A stretch of DNA of 64,000 nt from Metopolophium dirhodum (GCF_019925205.1 NC_083560.1:52870270-52934269), one strand, 5' to 3'; positions 1-14,237 are shown, counted from the first letter of the stretch. Translations and numbers: made by a program. The notes: generated by a model from the letters alone, not told the origin.

Positions 1-2924
1 GTACAAATTTTATACAGGTCTTACATTACGCAGGTACATATTATTATTGTTATAAGAGTACAGTCACAATACGATTAACTGCTGACCGACACAATAATTT
101 ATTCACATACAATCAACTGTAATATAGTATACCATTGAACATCCTTGTGGTATAATATTATGAGGGTAGTATTATAGATGTTATAATAATATTGCAGACA
201 TACCCGAATAGAGGATTAAGTGAAACGTGCATCGCATAAGTTTATGCATGAATCACTTCGTGTGTTTCAATAAGTTATATTTTATGAAAGTTTAGTTCGA
301 GCAAACTTAACAACAATACCTACGTATTTTGCGGTGAATAAATTTGCATTTAAATGTGTCAAAGTTCGTCGTATCTCCCCAGGACTGTGCGTTTGTATTG
401 TATAGCAGGTATGGTATATATTAAATTATTTTGTTGTTGACTTTTATACCGAGATAACTTATTAACAATCCCAACACGTATGTCACAGGTACGTTTGTCG
501 ATGCATATAATTTTTGAAGAAAAAAAAATGTCATGTTCCCTATTGGTACAATGGAACTGGCATTATTATAATATTATTATCGATCAGTTTAATATGTGTT
601 TTGAATCGCGGACGTAATATGCCTCCTCCGACACGCACTGGTATAATATTATAATGATAAAATGTACACACTTCGCCGCAGCATATTTTAGTGTTATGCA
701 CCTACACATCCATAGGAACCGTCGTAAATTATTTTTTACTAGGTTAATGAAAATCACGGCACGTACCTACATATATAATATGGAGACAAACCTGACCATT
801 ACAATAACAATAATAAACACTATGTATTTATTTATTATTATAATTTTTTTTTTTTATAATAACACTCTTGTTCTGTCGAGTATCGTATTATCTGTAACTG
901 TGCGTGTACAATGCACGAACACGAAGTACATAAAATATTTAAATTACAATTGGTTAAATGTGAATTATCCACAGGATAACTTCGTGTCATTGATTAACGA
1001 ACCCCGTTCGGACACGTCAAGGGGGTCGTGTTGATTTACAACCTACTGTTCGACGGGAAAACATTTCGAATGAAGCCATATACAGTGTACCCGGCACCTA
1101 TAATATACACACACACTCATATAGATATTATAACGTAGGTACATCGTACAATTTAAATATAAATGTCTATGTGTGTGTGTGTTTGAAAAAACTATTTAAA
1201 TTTACATGCATTTTGACGGGTGTATTACGCATTTATGCAGTAAACGTAAAAATACCACCACGTTAAGGGCTGCAGGTGTCCAACCCATTTTTGAGTTATG
1301 AATACACATTACATTATATTGGTATTTAATATTTATGGTACCTATTTAGTTTCTACTATGTTTCGAATGGTTACTCAAAAAGACGATTCATCCATTATCT
1401 GATTACAACTGATTGGTGATTAGAAAACATTTTTTTTTACCATCACATTAAGATTAGTTGGTACAAAAAATGATTGAGAATCGATTCTAGCTAACACCTA
1501 ATAAGGATATATTTTATTTTGATTTTTAAAAATTGGGTATTCTTAAAATCAATTAAATTATTTGAGAGGCTAAACTCAAAATCAGATCAAAGTGACTACA
1601 TACAACTAAACAAAATATTGAGTGAATTACACTTAAAGTTAAAGTATAGGATAACTAATATATTCATTAACAAAGTCGAGTGTTCAATTCCAGTCATAGC
1701 AACTATCCATCTATTATTCAAAGATATAAAATTAAACAATTTTAATTTTCACATATTCACGTTCTGATTTTTTGCATACAATATTATATAGTATACCTAT
1801 ATTATTTTTGTCTCGGTATCAATACTCATTACTCATTAGTATGCTCCATACCAATTTCTAATCTCAATATTTTTTTGAAAATTATATGTTTATGGTTTAT
1901 TTAATTAAATATATAATAAGAAATACTATAACATATGGGTAATTATAGATGAAAACTTTATTTTTGTTATTGGTTATTAGTTATTACTATTTTATTTTTA
2001 ATTAACAAAAAGTTAGTAATTTCAATAATTGCCTTTGTTTTCTTATTTTAGATACATGGTGAAGTAATAATTATTTATATTATAATTTATGGCATATGTT
2101 TAAACGTTTCCGTGATTAAAACAAAAACAGCTCTAATTTATTACAATAATTATGTGTGGAAATTTGATGATTTACTATATATTTTATTATTTAAACTGTT
2201 TTTTTATTGGTACATCACTTTATAATTTTGCAAAAATTAACATGAAACACACAACCCCATTTTGCAAATAGCTATTCTAAATAAAAAAACGAGTTTAAAT
2301 AACAATTTTTATAATAATTTGCCATTATTCTAAAATTATGTTAATACTGCCTATATAAAACCCCTTAAAATTGATTGTGTGCGATTTTTCCTCTTTAAAC
2401 ATAAATACATATTTTGTTCAAGATTTGATATTTATCTTTCAGCATCTTTAGAAAACATTTTTAATTCAGACTGAAAAATGTATATCATGTGATGTATAGA
2501 AGAATAAAATACTAAAAACCGTCGTTAAACATGCTTAAAAAAGTAATAAAAACTAACAATCATACAATATTGTAGAAAAAAACATATTTTTTTCAAAATT
2601 GTGGTCTTATAAATAGGTAACGTGACCTCAAACCATGTGATTTATTTTTGAAAAAACACGGAAATCGACCGATTAAATGATCCGCTTTGACGGTATCGAA
2701 AATAGATTCACACCGCGTATAATTATAATTATTCGAATGTATATGCGGTTATTGAAATAAAAATAAAAATATACTTAAATATTGTGCGTCGTGCGTCACG
2801 ATAGTAGTACGTACGCAAAAAGCAAGTCCTATCGACGTTCAAAAGACGTCACCTGCATTGAACACCCGAGTCTACAGTCTTAGACGAACCTTAGAATAAA
2901 TTATATTGTTATTATAATATTATT
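1..2924. other. A+T-rich stretch without a recognisable gene
   Basis: No exon, repeat end or RNA gene recognised. The 126-codon frame at 654-1034 is composed of Ile/Tyr/Asn/Thr from A+T-rich sequence and a poly-T run, without domain character. Confidence 0.6.
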
Positions 2925-3056
2925 ATGATCGCGGCCGCAGACAGCGTAACCAGCCGTGTACAGACACCAGGCAAGGGCTGTGACACGACAAACCCCAAGT
3001 GTACATGCGACGTAGGTAAATGTGTGTCCGTTGGTGTATTCGTGTATATACCTATA

Positions 3057-3058
<2 letters not shown>

Positions 3059-3090
<32 letters not shown>
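3059..3090. repeat. (GT)16 microsatellite
   Basis: 32 bases of uninterrupted GT, followed by ATATATATA, in the CpG-richer patch at 2925-3740. Confidence 0.95.
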
Positions 3091-3100
<10 letters not shown>

Positions 3101-3417
3101 CAACTTATCATATGCATAATATATACATAAATATAGTCGCGCCGCCACGTCAAAATAATGGACACGGAACTCGCGTATAATAATTATCGTCGTACATATT
3201 ATTATTACTATTATCAGGTAGGTATTTTATATTATTTGATTATTGTACGTTATACGCGCGCCGCGAAGAATGAGAGAAAAAAAAAATTATAAATTCTTGA
3301 GCGTAAATTATAATAATAATATATTTATAAATGCGTGTCCCTTTGTCCCTCGTTATCGTCGTCGTCGTCGTCGCAGCAGATATTGTAATATTATTATTAT
3401 ATATTATAATATAGGCG

Positions 3418-3463
3418 ATGCGCCAGACCTCACGCAACGGCTGCTGCAGTGTCCGCCGAGAGG
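3418..3463 (+). CDS. Candidate first coding exon, MRQTSRNGCCSVRRE
   Basis: ATG at 3418 is preceded by an in-frame TAG two codons upstream and followed by 15 open codons. It ends at GAGAGG|GTGAGG, a consensus 5' splice site. It lies in the CpG-rich patch at 2925-3740. No partner exon was found and nothing is recognised. A chance ATG in a GC-rich promoter or leader is equally possible. Confidence 0.12.
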
Positions 3464-4695
3464 GTGAGGACGAAGATACGCCTTGTCAGATAAACGGGCG
3501 GTAAACTCGCGGTCCTTTAGGTGAGGGACGGCGGAGGGCAGAAAAAAAAAATCGCTCGTAAATTAATCCCATAATATGAAAGCGTTTGCGTTTTAGTATA
3601 ATATTTAACCTAATATACGCACACAGTATAATATAGGTAGTAATAATAATAATAATAACATAAATTCCGCCGTCGTCCGGGTGCAACGAGACGGAAACTG
3701 CAGCGGCCGTTATTATGGGCAAACGAATTCGCCGTAAATAACATGCACCATAATTCTATATTATAGAATTCACCGACGCGAATTCGAAATCCCCGTTGTG
3801 AAAATCAACCCCTCCGAACGAGGGCGTTTTTTTTTTTTTTGATACGGATCCGTTTAATTATAGGTATAGGTACTATTTTTGGTTTATATCGCAGGACAAT
3901 ATTGAAATGCGTGTTATTTTTCGTAACTTTAATTTATTAAAAATAATAATATTTTGAAACGAGACCGATTTTCGTTGCGTGCGACAATATCAATCATATT
4001 TATTGATTATTCCACTTACCGTGTTTGTGGGCAGATCTTAGACGACCTAATCATAAAGCGTTCAGATTTCATATCGTGCATGTTAGTTTATTTTACTAAT
4101 TCAATTTAAGCATTTTGGTTGATATCTTTTTATTCGGTTTTATATTTTTTTTCTTCTCCGACTTATGTAATATGTCACGACAACCAGCACAATTTAAACA
4201 TTTTTAATTTGCTTTTATCAAACAGTTTAAGACTTGTCTGAGGTCTAAGACGGGAATCGGGAGACCACGGGAGAAGGTATAGGGATGCTTAATATAAATT
4301 TAAATCGATTAAATAGATCATCTATTTCATAATTTGATTGTGTAATAAATAGATTTTCTAAAAAAAACCAAATTTATACCTATTATACTTTCATCATATT
4401 ATATTTAAATTATTTTTGTTTGTGCATAGCTGATTGTGAATTCTTTTGTTAAATAATTATAGTTATTGCAAATTGTTTAATTTTATCATTGTAGATTTGT
4501 TATTTTTTTGGAAGAATGGTAGAATCTATATGATGCATAGTATACCTATTGGTATTTTGTAAACTTAATTCATAAAATAAATAGCATTTCTAAATCATCG
4601 GCTAAATATCTACTTAAATAGTCGTAATTTGTGAAATAAGTATTTAATATAATATTAGTAATATGAAATAACGCTGAAATGCTTTATTTTGTGTC

Positions 4696-4723
4696 TAGTA
4701 CTCTAGTGTCCACTAGAGTACTA
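4696..4723. repeat. Perfect 13-bp inverted repeat, 2-base loop
   Basis: TAGTACTCTAGTG, TC, then the exact reverse complement CACTAGAGTACTA. Almost a full palindrome of 28 bases. Confidence 0.9.
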
Positions 4724-5054
4724 AATAATAATAAAAAATAATCCGTTCATTATTGATTATTCATCCAAAAAAATCTTAACTATGTTATCTAGGCTATCTT
4801 GCAAAATATAATAAATTCTAATCAATGTTAATATTACCTATATTAGGTACTTTAAACTATGACGTAGTATGTAAAGCTCATATATTATTAGGTACCTACT
4901 ATATAATGCATTTAGGTACTATAGGACTTTAGAAATTTCAAACATAAATACCACGAACCTGCATATACCTTTTTGCTTAAAGCACTTTTACGGTCGATAT
5001 ATTATATTTTATGAAATTTCTTGTTTATAAATAGGAGGTCACAATAGAACCATA

Positions 5055-5083
5055 AAATAATAATAATAATAATAATAATAATA
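5055..5083. repeat. (AAT)n microsatellite
   Basis: About nine AAT/TAA units. Similar but shorter tracts occur at 18125 and 6780 and in many other places. Confidence 0.9.
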
Positions 5084-5445
5084 GTAAATATTATTCGTAC
5101 CATATATATCATACTGTATACAATTGTTGGTCGACCACACAGATGAGGACACTCGCTAAGTACATGCGCACTTCTGCAACCCCGTACGTACTTATCGGGT
5201 TTTTTCCCCCAAAAACGGCGCGTTGTAAAATACAATAATAATATCGTATATTATAATAAGTATACACCGTGTGTGTGTATATACATATAAGAAAGATCGC
5301 GTCTCCCGCGGCGGCAGCAGCTATAATATTATAGCGTACGGACCACCCACGGGTAGGCGCGATGTTCCGGAGCCGGAGAGACGACGCTCCACTGTACATA
5401 GTTTTATTATGTGTATATACATACACACTTTCATATATACATGCC

Positions 5446-5520
5446 TACATACATACATACATACATCTATACATACATACATACATACATACATACATAC
5501 ATACAAACATACATTCATAC
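5446..5520. repeat. (ACAT)n microsatellite, interrupted
   Basis: About 75 bases of ACAT/ATAC units with a few substitutions (ATCT, AAAC, TTC). It explains the Tyr/His/Ile and Met/Tyr/Val/Cys-rich open frames on both strands, which are not genes. Confidence 0.95.
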
Positions 5521-8500
5521 ATAGGTACTCGCACGTCATCTGAAACTGAATAATATATTGTAATAATGTGCGCGCACTTGCCCGACCTCACGCCCTCGGC
5601 CCTCACTGTCCCTATTACGATGCGCGCACACAAACACACGTTTATCTACCTATAATATGTATATATATATATAGTCTGTGCGCGAGTGTGTAATGATGAA
5701 AACGGCCGAGAGGATTCGCGGAAGACGAGTCAATCGCAGGCTGCAGGACGTTATCTTCAAGTCGACTGCTGTCAGTAGAACGTAGAGTGTTGGGCTGTCA
5801 GATTTTATTTTTTTTTCCTCGGTCGAAGATCGTTTTATATATGTCTATATGTATATTATATGTGTGTTGTATGTGTGTGAACGACGAGAAACTATATACA
5901 TTATATTATTATTATGCATGTATAATAGTAATAATAATATTGTACTATTAAGTATCATGTACGGAGAAGCGATAGGAAGTGTTGGCGGCGAGGATTAAAT
6001 ATCAAAGCATCATTAACCGTGTATTTGCACTTATTTATTGTTTACACTTAAATTAAATTAAATTTGTGATCACTGATCATAGGAAAAAATATCCGCCACT
6101 ATTCGCTGCACCGATGAGAGGCGTAATTAACAGTATTATAGGAAGATAGATCCTGAGTAATTTTTTATCTATTGTAATTTTTATCAATTTATTTTATATT
6201 ATTATAATGAAACAATTTAAATTTAAAATCTTCTCAAAAAAAAAAAAAATCGTTTAAATAGGCTTACAATAGTATTGTCTGTGCAAAGAGATAGGTATAA
6301 AATTAATCCTGAAGATATTTCCAAAATAACAATACAATTTGATCTAGTTGTATATTGTGCCATGTGCTCCTAATAGAGTATAAGAGGCTTTTTAGAAGTG
6401 ATATGAGGTTCACATATGTTAACTAAAAAATCACCCTTACAATTATTTTGATATTATGAATATTATAATGACGATGTATTATTATTATTATTATTAATTA
6501 TCAATACAATTGAGACTGCCGCACAGTGACGCATACAGAAAGCAGTTATGCTAACATAAATGCAGTCATGACTCATAACACAGAATCTGTATCGAGAGAC
6601 TTTTTACAAAATAAAATTAGATATTTTATAGAATTCACTTACTATTGTAGACAGTGAAACATTCAACTTGTCTGCGGCGGCACGCGTGCTGGTAAATAAT
6701 GTAAACGTTTTGATCCGATGGTGTGTATATATAGATGATATTAGGAGGGTTATAGGGATTAAGTGATTACGTACCTTTTTTTATTATTATTATTATTATT
6801 AATATACATTTTATAATGAATTGATGAATCCATTAAAAAAAGCTTAGACGTTTTATAGACGTGCGACTGCAGGTTTAAAAAGTAATTTTTACCTTCGCAT
6901 AATATACGACTCAGTCCTTCCGAACGCGCACCTGGTTTAATTCCATAAAACAGCTGTATTATATTATCCAATTATATAATTATAATTTAGTCGTATATTC
7001 ATTCGATTTTGATAAGATCGTGGTTTTTGTAATTTATATTTTATAATCGACAAAATAAACAATAAAAACCGTATTAAAGACGTTTATTAGGTAATATGTA
7101 CCTATCCATATCATTAATTTAAGATTTAAATTTTCTAGAACTATTATATACAAGCAAGCCGCGTAGGTATATCTAAAAAAAATAATATATTTCTAGTCAT
7201 TATTATGGTATATAATAGATATAAGATGTTTAAATCGTCAGTTCATAAAACAAAATATCTTCATTAATACGGTTTTAACGGTTCTAACTTATATAATAAA
7301 TTATGATATACCTACCTACCATTTATAGTATAGGTATATGCGTCTAGAGAAAAATCATATTATTTTATATCTCTAAGCTATAGGCTTGCAGAAGTGTTTA
7401 ACAAAATAAGTATGTATGTCTCTCACAGAACGTACAATATAATATAATATTATTACTATGCAATATATTGTAATATTTTTATGTATACTTTGGTATAGGT
7501 ACTTTTATACTGCGGCATCCGGACGACCAATATCGGACATTCGGACCTATACGTATATATATATATATATATATTATGTACTGGATGTATATTATTATAA
7601 TAATACAATGGATGAATATAATAAAATGCTTTTAGGGTTTCGGGAAATTTCTCGAAATCTTCAAAACTATTCCGGCGGTGCCGGCGCACAATATGCGCTC
7701 TGCGGTATATATCACCGAGCAGTTACATTGACGTGTCAGTTGGCCTGGAACTAAACCAACAACGTGACGCAGACCGAAAAAAAAAAGAGAAAGAAAAACA
7801 CCTTTAGCAATCACATGCACAATATAATAAGAAGGACTGTTTAATTTATAGCTTATTTATGTACACCTCTGCATGGCGGTGGGGCAAAATGGCTATGGGG
7901 TGGCGGGCGAGAGGGAAATAAATTGCGATCGCCACACAGTACGACACTGTCGCTTAAATGAGATTCGGATTCACGGTTGTTACGTGGAACGTTCGTGTAG
8001 AACATATTATTATTGTCCACTTCATCCCTCTCATATTGTATATATTTATGTATTATGTATATATATCGTCTATGGCCCCGGTCCGGCTGGGTCGGTCGCG
8101 TTCCATTCAGACAGGAATAGTCGTATAATGTACATAATATATATATAGGTACATATTTTGTACAGTAACAATATAATATAATAGTAATAACGACGATAAC
8201 CTCGCCGCGCACTGTATATTATGCGGAGTGACACGTTTAACTGGCCGCACTATTTTTGGGATTTTTGGGGGTAAAAAAAGGTTTTTACACGTTTTGAAGT
8301 TATTTATATAACACTAAATTTTTATTATTTTTCGACTTCTTTTTTTAAAAATTTTTTTCATGGCCGCTCAAATATTTTACATTTCATTACCAGACGCAAT
8401 ATAGTATATACTTACCCTCAAAATATTGATGTATAATGATATAATATCGGATTTTAAATAAATCATTTGTATTAATACCTACGCATTTACAGTTTAGGTG

Positions 8501-9836
8501 AGTGGTATACACACATTTTGTGGGATAGTCCTTGTCATTTTCTGCACTCGTCTAAAAAATATAAATGAGCCATATTTTTAAAGACATTCGGGTACGATAT
8601 GTAACTACGTTGTTTTTTCTAGTCTTAAGATTCATAATTGATTTATATTGAAAAAAAAACAACTTTTCAACTTAAATTAAAAATTATTATCTACATTATA
8701 TTTTTAAAGTGATTAAATATAAATATCAAAACAAATTTTTAAATAAAAATTCAAAATCCAAATCCGAATATACAATATTGTTTGCAGTGATAGGGCATAA
8801 ATTACTTGGGGAATCTGGAAGTACCTACTTATTAATTTTAAACGCGCAGGGTTTGCGATTCACCTCTATATTTTGTGCTCATATGTAGGAGGTATGTTAA
8901 AATATTCTTGAAATGGCATATCGAACAATGATTATGATTATGTTATAATAAACAATATAGACTGCAAGAATCGATCTCAGTGACAATGAATTATTGTCCT
9001 GCTCTTTTGGTAAACTAAACCTATATATTATTATACGATATGTGTTGTATCTTGAATACCATATAATAGTAAATTGAGTTGGAAGACAGATGGTATACTC
9101 TAGCGGTTCAGTGCAGCTGTAAGTCGTAACGCGGAAATTATATACACACAATAATATAATATAGGTAGGGTACTGTACCTGTGTAACACAGGACCATCCA
9201 ACACTTATCTGTGCTGTAGAGACAGGAGTCGAAGAATAATATCTATACGCTTGTTGGATTTTTGTATCCGTTTCGTCCGTTTGATATGTCCAGTTCTATG
9301 TAGCTATTAATTTATAAATATATATATAGATTATAGGTACATATAGTTCGTGGCCGTAAAAAAAAATCGTTTCTTAAGAACATCGCGAGCCAAAACGATA
9401 AGTTAAATTTGAATATGAGAGCCAACAAACATGTATAATTGTTAAATGCAAATATTTACAAACTGATATTTCATGTACCTACATTTAATAGTAATATTGA
9501 AATATATAAAGTAAAACAATTTGGAAAAATTATAATATTATTTTCGAGTTTTTCAAATTAATATGGAAAAACATTATTTTTAAGAAACGACATTCGCTTG
9601 TAGCCACCCCACTTGTAATACTTCGCTTCATACTAGAGACCACAGTTATGTTAAATACCACAGTTATTAAATATTTATTTTTCTAAAACACAGAAATTAA
9701 CTTAACAATTAGTAAAGCCAGACGAATGATGATAATAATATATTAATTCATATTACACACACATAGGTACACGAGATAGAAATATTTTGATCACCCGCCG
9801 AGCGGGATCTACCGCACACAAACCTATAGGTATACC

Positions 9837-10289
9837 CAAGGCTGTGCATTAACGAGTTAAAAAGTTAAAGTTAATTTTATTTTAACTTTTTAACTTAACT
9901 AGTTAATTTTGTCTTTTCATTAACTTAACTGTTAACTTACTAAATATATTTATGAATTAACGTGGAATTAACGAATTAATTTTTCATTTTAAGAAGTAAT
10001 TTAAGTTAATTTATTTTGTTTTCATGTCGAAAAATATTCACCGTGATTTTTTTAAAGTTAAAAATGTATATCATTTGAATTTAACTTATATGGAAATACT
10101 GTATACAGTATAAACACAAATTAACTTTTTTTTAACTTAATAAAAAATTAACAAAAAGTGTGTATTAACTTTTAACTTAACTGAGTTAACCTATAGTTAG
10201 ATTAACTTTTAACTTTTAACTTTTTGTTATTGATGCATATTAACTTAACTTAACTGAGTTAAAAAAAATCATTAACTTGCTCAGCCTTG
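9837..10289. mobile_element. hAT-like non-autonomous element filled with GTTAA words
   Basis: A 453-bp element with terminal inverted repeats CAAGGCTGTGCA and (reverse complement of the right end) CAAGGCTGAGCA, one mismatch in 12. It is flanked by 8-bp target duplications GGTATACC (9829-9836) and GGTATACG (10290-10297), matching at 7 of 8. The interior is almost wholly made of degenerate TTAACTTAACT / AGTTAAAAAGTTAA words, so the two halves can fold on each other. It has no coding capacity. TIR form and 8-bp duplication are typical of hAT elements. Confidence 0.82.
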
Positions 10290-10297
10290 GGTATACG

Positions 10298-12259
10298 TAT
10301 ACCCACAGAATATTATAGAGCTCGCCGTGCAGATTTTGCCCTTACCGTGACGTGACATGCACCGATCGTTGACGATAATATTATCATTAAATTATTACAA
10401 TATTACGTCCGTGATTTGTTCGCGGCGATATTATTATAATATTATCATTATAATATATAATATTATGCAAATGAGAGCACCTAAACCCGAAACCCAGCAG
10501 CGTGTAGTGGCGTGAACATCCTTGTCCACACGGCACGCGCAGTGGCAGGACCCACGCCGTGGGGTACACCGTTGGTATAATAATATAATAATATATATTA
10601 TTTTATACGCAGTGACAACGATTCGCGAGTAATATTAATTTATCGCCGCTATATAATATGCTATTATTATCGTGTCCCACGAGTTGTAAAAATACAAAGT
10701 TTCGTCTGATAATAAAAATAATAATTATTATTATCATTTTTTTTTTCTATAGGTTCCTATAAGGTATGTATTATATTATATTATAATATATTATAGTAAC
10801 CAAATAATCGGGTTTGTCGTGCGTTCGCGGAGATAAATTAGGTAGGCGTTATTCTGTTGAACATTATTGTAATATATAGTTAGGTATTACGCACCTACAA
10901 CTATTATTATGTATAATAGTAATGAATAAAACCAAGTAACGAAAACTGAAATACACTGTCGAAACTGATTTTAATCTATCCATTATCATAGGGTCTTTAA
11001 GAGATATTTTCTTAAAAAAAAAAAGTTAAACGTTTCCGACTATAATGGAGTGCTTTTCAGTTATTTCATAATTTACAACCTTGTACATAAATTCAACTAG
11101 GAATAACGAGTTGTATATATATTTTTTTTTAATAAAATATAAACGAATGACATTCGTATTCCAGGCGTACCTATACCTATAATATACATCTACACATCGT
11201 GATGAATAATATTATGAATACCTCTATTATTATATAACTATGATATTTTTCTTTCGTAAAGGCACCAACAACTACTATTAATCGTACTATTATCGTTTAC
11301 CGTGCACTGAAACGTAAATTCATACTATCGTCTAAATAGAGAAAAATACATTTAAAACAACAACAAAAAAAAAAACTGTTGTTTTAAAACCAAGAAAGTA
11401 TTTGTATAATTGATGACAGCTGCTATTATACAACGGTAGGTGTATTGATGTGAAGTGCTTTGATACGAAATCGTTTTCAGCTTACCGTGGTAGGCATATA
11501 CAATAAGAGTAGGCACGACGTTTCAAGTTGGTCTTTATTTTATATTATATTATACACGATGAATATTGTAATAGTTCTATTGTGTTCAATACTCCGATTT
11601 GAGACTCACTTTGCAACAAAATATAATATAATGATGATGTGTCCATGACCACGTTTTTAAGAGGCTTCGCATTGTTTATAGAGGGTCTTCAGACGGAAAA
11701 AAAAACACTATTTAATTGGTGGCTGTGGTCTCGAAAATGAAGACCAAGAGAAGAGTGCGAAGGCGAAGAAATTATATTGGTCTAAGGATTCGGTTTCTAC
11801 GAAAATATATCCGTTCGTAATGTAAAAATCTACACGCGCGTATGTTACTAATTTATTTTTCGAAACTCTTTCGGTCTTACGACAGCTCGATAATGCTCGC
11901 CATACACCCGTGTAATTGCATATGCGTACACGTATTGTTCGTTTTTCAGTAATTCCTTTCACGTCTAATCTATTTCTCCGTCCGGTTCTCCCTTCAAACA
12001 TTATTGGCTATTACTACTCACCGTGTTGTATAGGTTGTATTATAATATACTGCACCGCGCGAGCTATTTTCTGCGTCGAAATAAATTATTTAACCGTAGA
12101 CGTTTATATTATATATAATAATATATTATATATTATACACTCGCGCGCTGCTCCGTCGGATTATCATTACAAAGCGGTGAAAATAATAAAAAGGAACGAA
12201 AATAAAACATAACACACGCACACATCGTATAATAATAATAATAATATACGAAGCATTTC
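10298..12259. other. A+T-rich stretch, no gene
   Basis: Many TATAATATTATA words. A minus-strand donor-like CTTACCGTG at 10343 follows a short ATG frame (MSRH) and is not convincing. The antisense pair of frames around 11708-12212 is chance. Confidence 0.5.
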
Positions 12260-13110
12260 TCTTCGGACTTTTCAAACTGCGGTCGTCGTCGTCGTTTGCA
12301 TCGTATACTCGTCGTTATAATAATACAGTCGTCGCGACTCGAAATCATGCGATCCAGAGGAGGCTGTGTGTGCACCTATACAGCAGCACCCGCCGCCTAT
12401 ATTTCAGGTACCTCCGTGCGATATCGGACCGGCGCGATAATGTGATTTAGTGCGTAAAATTATACCGCACGTCTCCTCGCAAACAATAATACGCGCATAA
12501 TATAATTACCGCCTCTTTGGGTGGCGTCCGGGCTCGAGTGAGACCGAAATAATAATAATATCACGTTGTCCCGTCACACACGCACACACTCACCCTACAC
12601 CACGTGTAGACTCATCGCTTGGATATGGCACGTATATAATAATTAGGTACGAGCGTGAACGACACCGGTGGTGCAATAACCGGCGCATATCGCATTAAAC
12701 ATAGGCGTACGTGTGTATTGTGTGTAGCAGGCATCGGGCAAAGAGACTACCGTGTAATAAAGTGTAATTTAGTGTCGCACGATGGAAAGCGGCGGCGCGT
12801 TTCGAGCGCAGCGTAATATAATTTCAATTTCCTCTTTTTTTTTTTTTCGGGGCGGGCGTATCGCGTACACACACACACACACGTGCGAGCTCTCACACAC
12901 GCACAAGACACAAATACATAATAATAATAATAACAATAATAATAATAACAACATATATTATACGTTTTTCAGGCGGCAGAGAGGAGGAGTCGCGGCGGCT
13001 GCGGCGTCGGCGGCGTCGGCATAATTGAAAAACATATATATTTTATAATAATCGTCGGTTTTTCGTTTGGCCGGAGAACGGTACACATAGGTCCCTATAA
13101 GCGCGCGCGT
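12260..13110. promoter_or_regulatory. CpG-rich island, possible promoter / 5' exon
   Basis: Dense CGG/CGTC words between 12260 and 13110. A strong 3' splice site at 12972 (ATACGTTTTTCAG|) is followed by CGGCGG-type repeats. The ATG at 12782 opens 80 codons, but these run through poly-T and AAT repeats and are not a convincing protein. A 5' untranslated exon or promoter would fit. GA/CA-rich tracts at 12870-12910 are low complexity. Confidence 0.3.
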
Positions 13111-13688
13111 ATTATAGACACGTATGTACGAAGGTATAGGTAGGTATGTATAATATGTCGGTAAGTATATAGGTAGGCATTACATAGGTATATACAGGTA
13201 TACGCGGTTCATTGTCGGGGAAAAACGGCGCGCAAAACTCGCCGCCGCCGCACAATGACAATCAATAACGCACAATTGATTGGGAATCGGTGTGAAACTG
13301 TTAATAATGCTATCGGCAAACCACAAAGGATAATAATATTATATTACCGTTTTTATACTTCTGTACGCCGATGTGTGATGCGCGCGCGCGCTCGCGCTCG
13401 ATGTGTATATATATATATATAATAATAATAATAATGTACGATGCTATACGCTTATATACAAAAATAATAACAATAATAGCGTGGGGTCGACTTGACAATG
13501 AACCAAAGACCGCCGCGGTCGCCTCGTACCGACCACGAAAAACTACGTAGTTTGTTTTTTTTTATTTATTTTTTGAGGTAACTATAATTTAATGTGCCAT
13601 TATCATAAACATCGTGGACGTACGACATTATAACGCGTTTTCGGTAGTAGCGGTTACCTATGGTCCTATGCGCTTATTACGACGGTCT

Positions 13689-13711
13689 CAGCGTGAAACG
13701 AGTTCACGCTG
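13689..13711. repeat. Perfect 9-bp hairpin
   Basis: CAGCGTGAA, loop ACGAG, TTCACGCTG, in a CpG-rich block at 13.6-13.8 kb. It is too G+C-rich in the stem to be random A+T foldback. Confidence 0.8.
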
Positions 13712-14136
13712 CCGCCGCCGGACGTTTACGAGGAAATTAAAAGTCGAGGGTGTCTGTCGGCACCGCTACGGCGCTATACGCAGTAAAGTGTGGGCCATGG
13801 AAGTTGGATGTCAAGAAATATCGGAAAACCATTAATTTTTCTCATTCTGTTCACGAGAATTATGTATAACACAGGTTTTTAACCGTTGTTTATTTAAATC
13901 AAATTCAGATTAGTTTACCTACATTAAGTACACATAAAATACAGCGTCATTGTAAATGTATGTGTCCCTACATGGCGCCAGTTGTAAAAGCGATTCATGA
14001 CATCCAGGAACAGTTTGCACGGGAATAGATGCCAATATTATATTTTGTAGACCAAGTAAAAATATAAAGGTTAAATTATTAATACTCTTGGTTAGTTATT
14101 CTTTGTTTATAATAATATAATCTAATCAAATTCTGA

Positions 14137-14237
14137 CAGGTATATACGTTGCGGGTGCATACATGCTTAATAGTACAATATAATGTATCTACATATAAAA
14201 GTATAAAACCAACGGAAGTTGTCAACGTATATACCTG
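14137..14237. repeat. Perfect 15-bp inverted repeat, 71-base loop
   Basis: CAGGTATATACGTTG at 14137-14151 and its exact complement CAACGTATATACCTG at 14223-14237. This could be a tiny transposon or a structured RNA. No target duplication is obvious. Confidence 0.75.

Larger units (their letters stand above)
2925..3740. other. CpG-richer patch, possible promoter or 5' exon region
   Basis: CGCGGCCGC, (CGT)n at 3358-3373, the GT microsatellite and GCCGCGAAG-type words are embedded in A+T-rich DNA. It contains the weak first-exon candidate at 3418. The open frames on both strands are compositional. Confidence 0.3.
3741..9828. other. A+T-rich stretch with microsatellites, no gene
   Basis: Apart from the 4696 palindrome and the 5055 and 5446 microsatellites, nothing is supported. 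ACTTAC at 4015 could be a minus-strand donor after a short ATG frame (MIRSSKICPQT), too weak to call. CpG-richer spots at 5290-5390, 5690-5780 and 7870-8110 have no coding support. Confidence 0.5.

Noticed and set aside
654..1034. 126-codon frame on +
   Set aside because: Composition follows A+T-rich triplets and a poly-T run; no domain, start context or splice support.
5321..5639. Tyr/His/Ile- and Met/Tyr/Val/Cys-rich frames on both strands
   Set aside because: Translations of the ACAT microsatellite.
12769..13024. Poly-Leu frame (-) and poly-Asn/Ala frame (+)
   Set aside because: Both read through AAT and CGG repeats.
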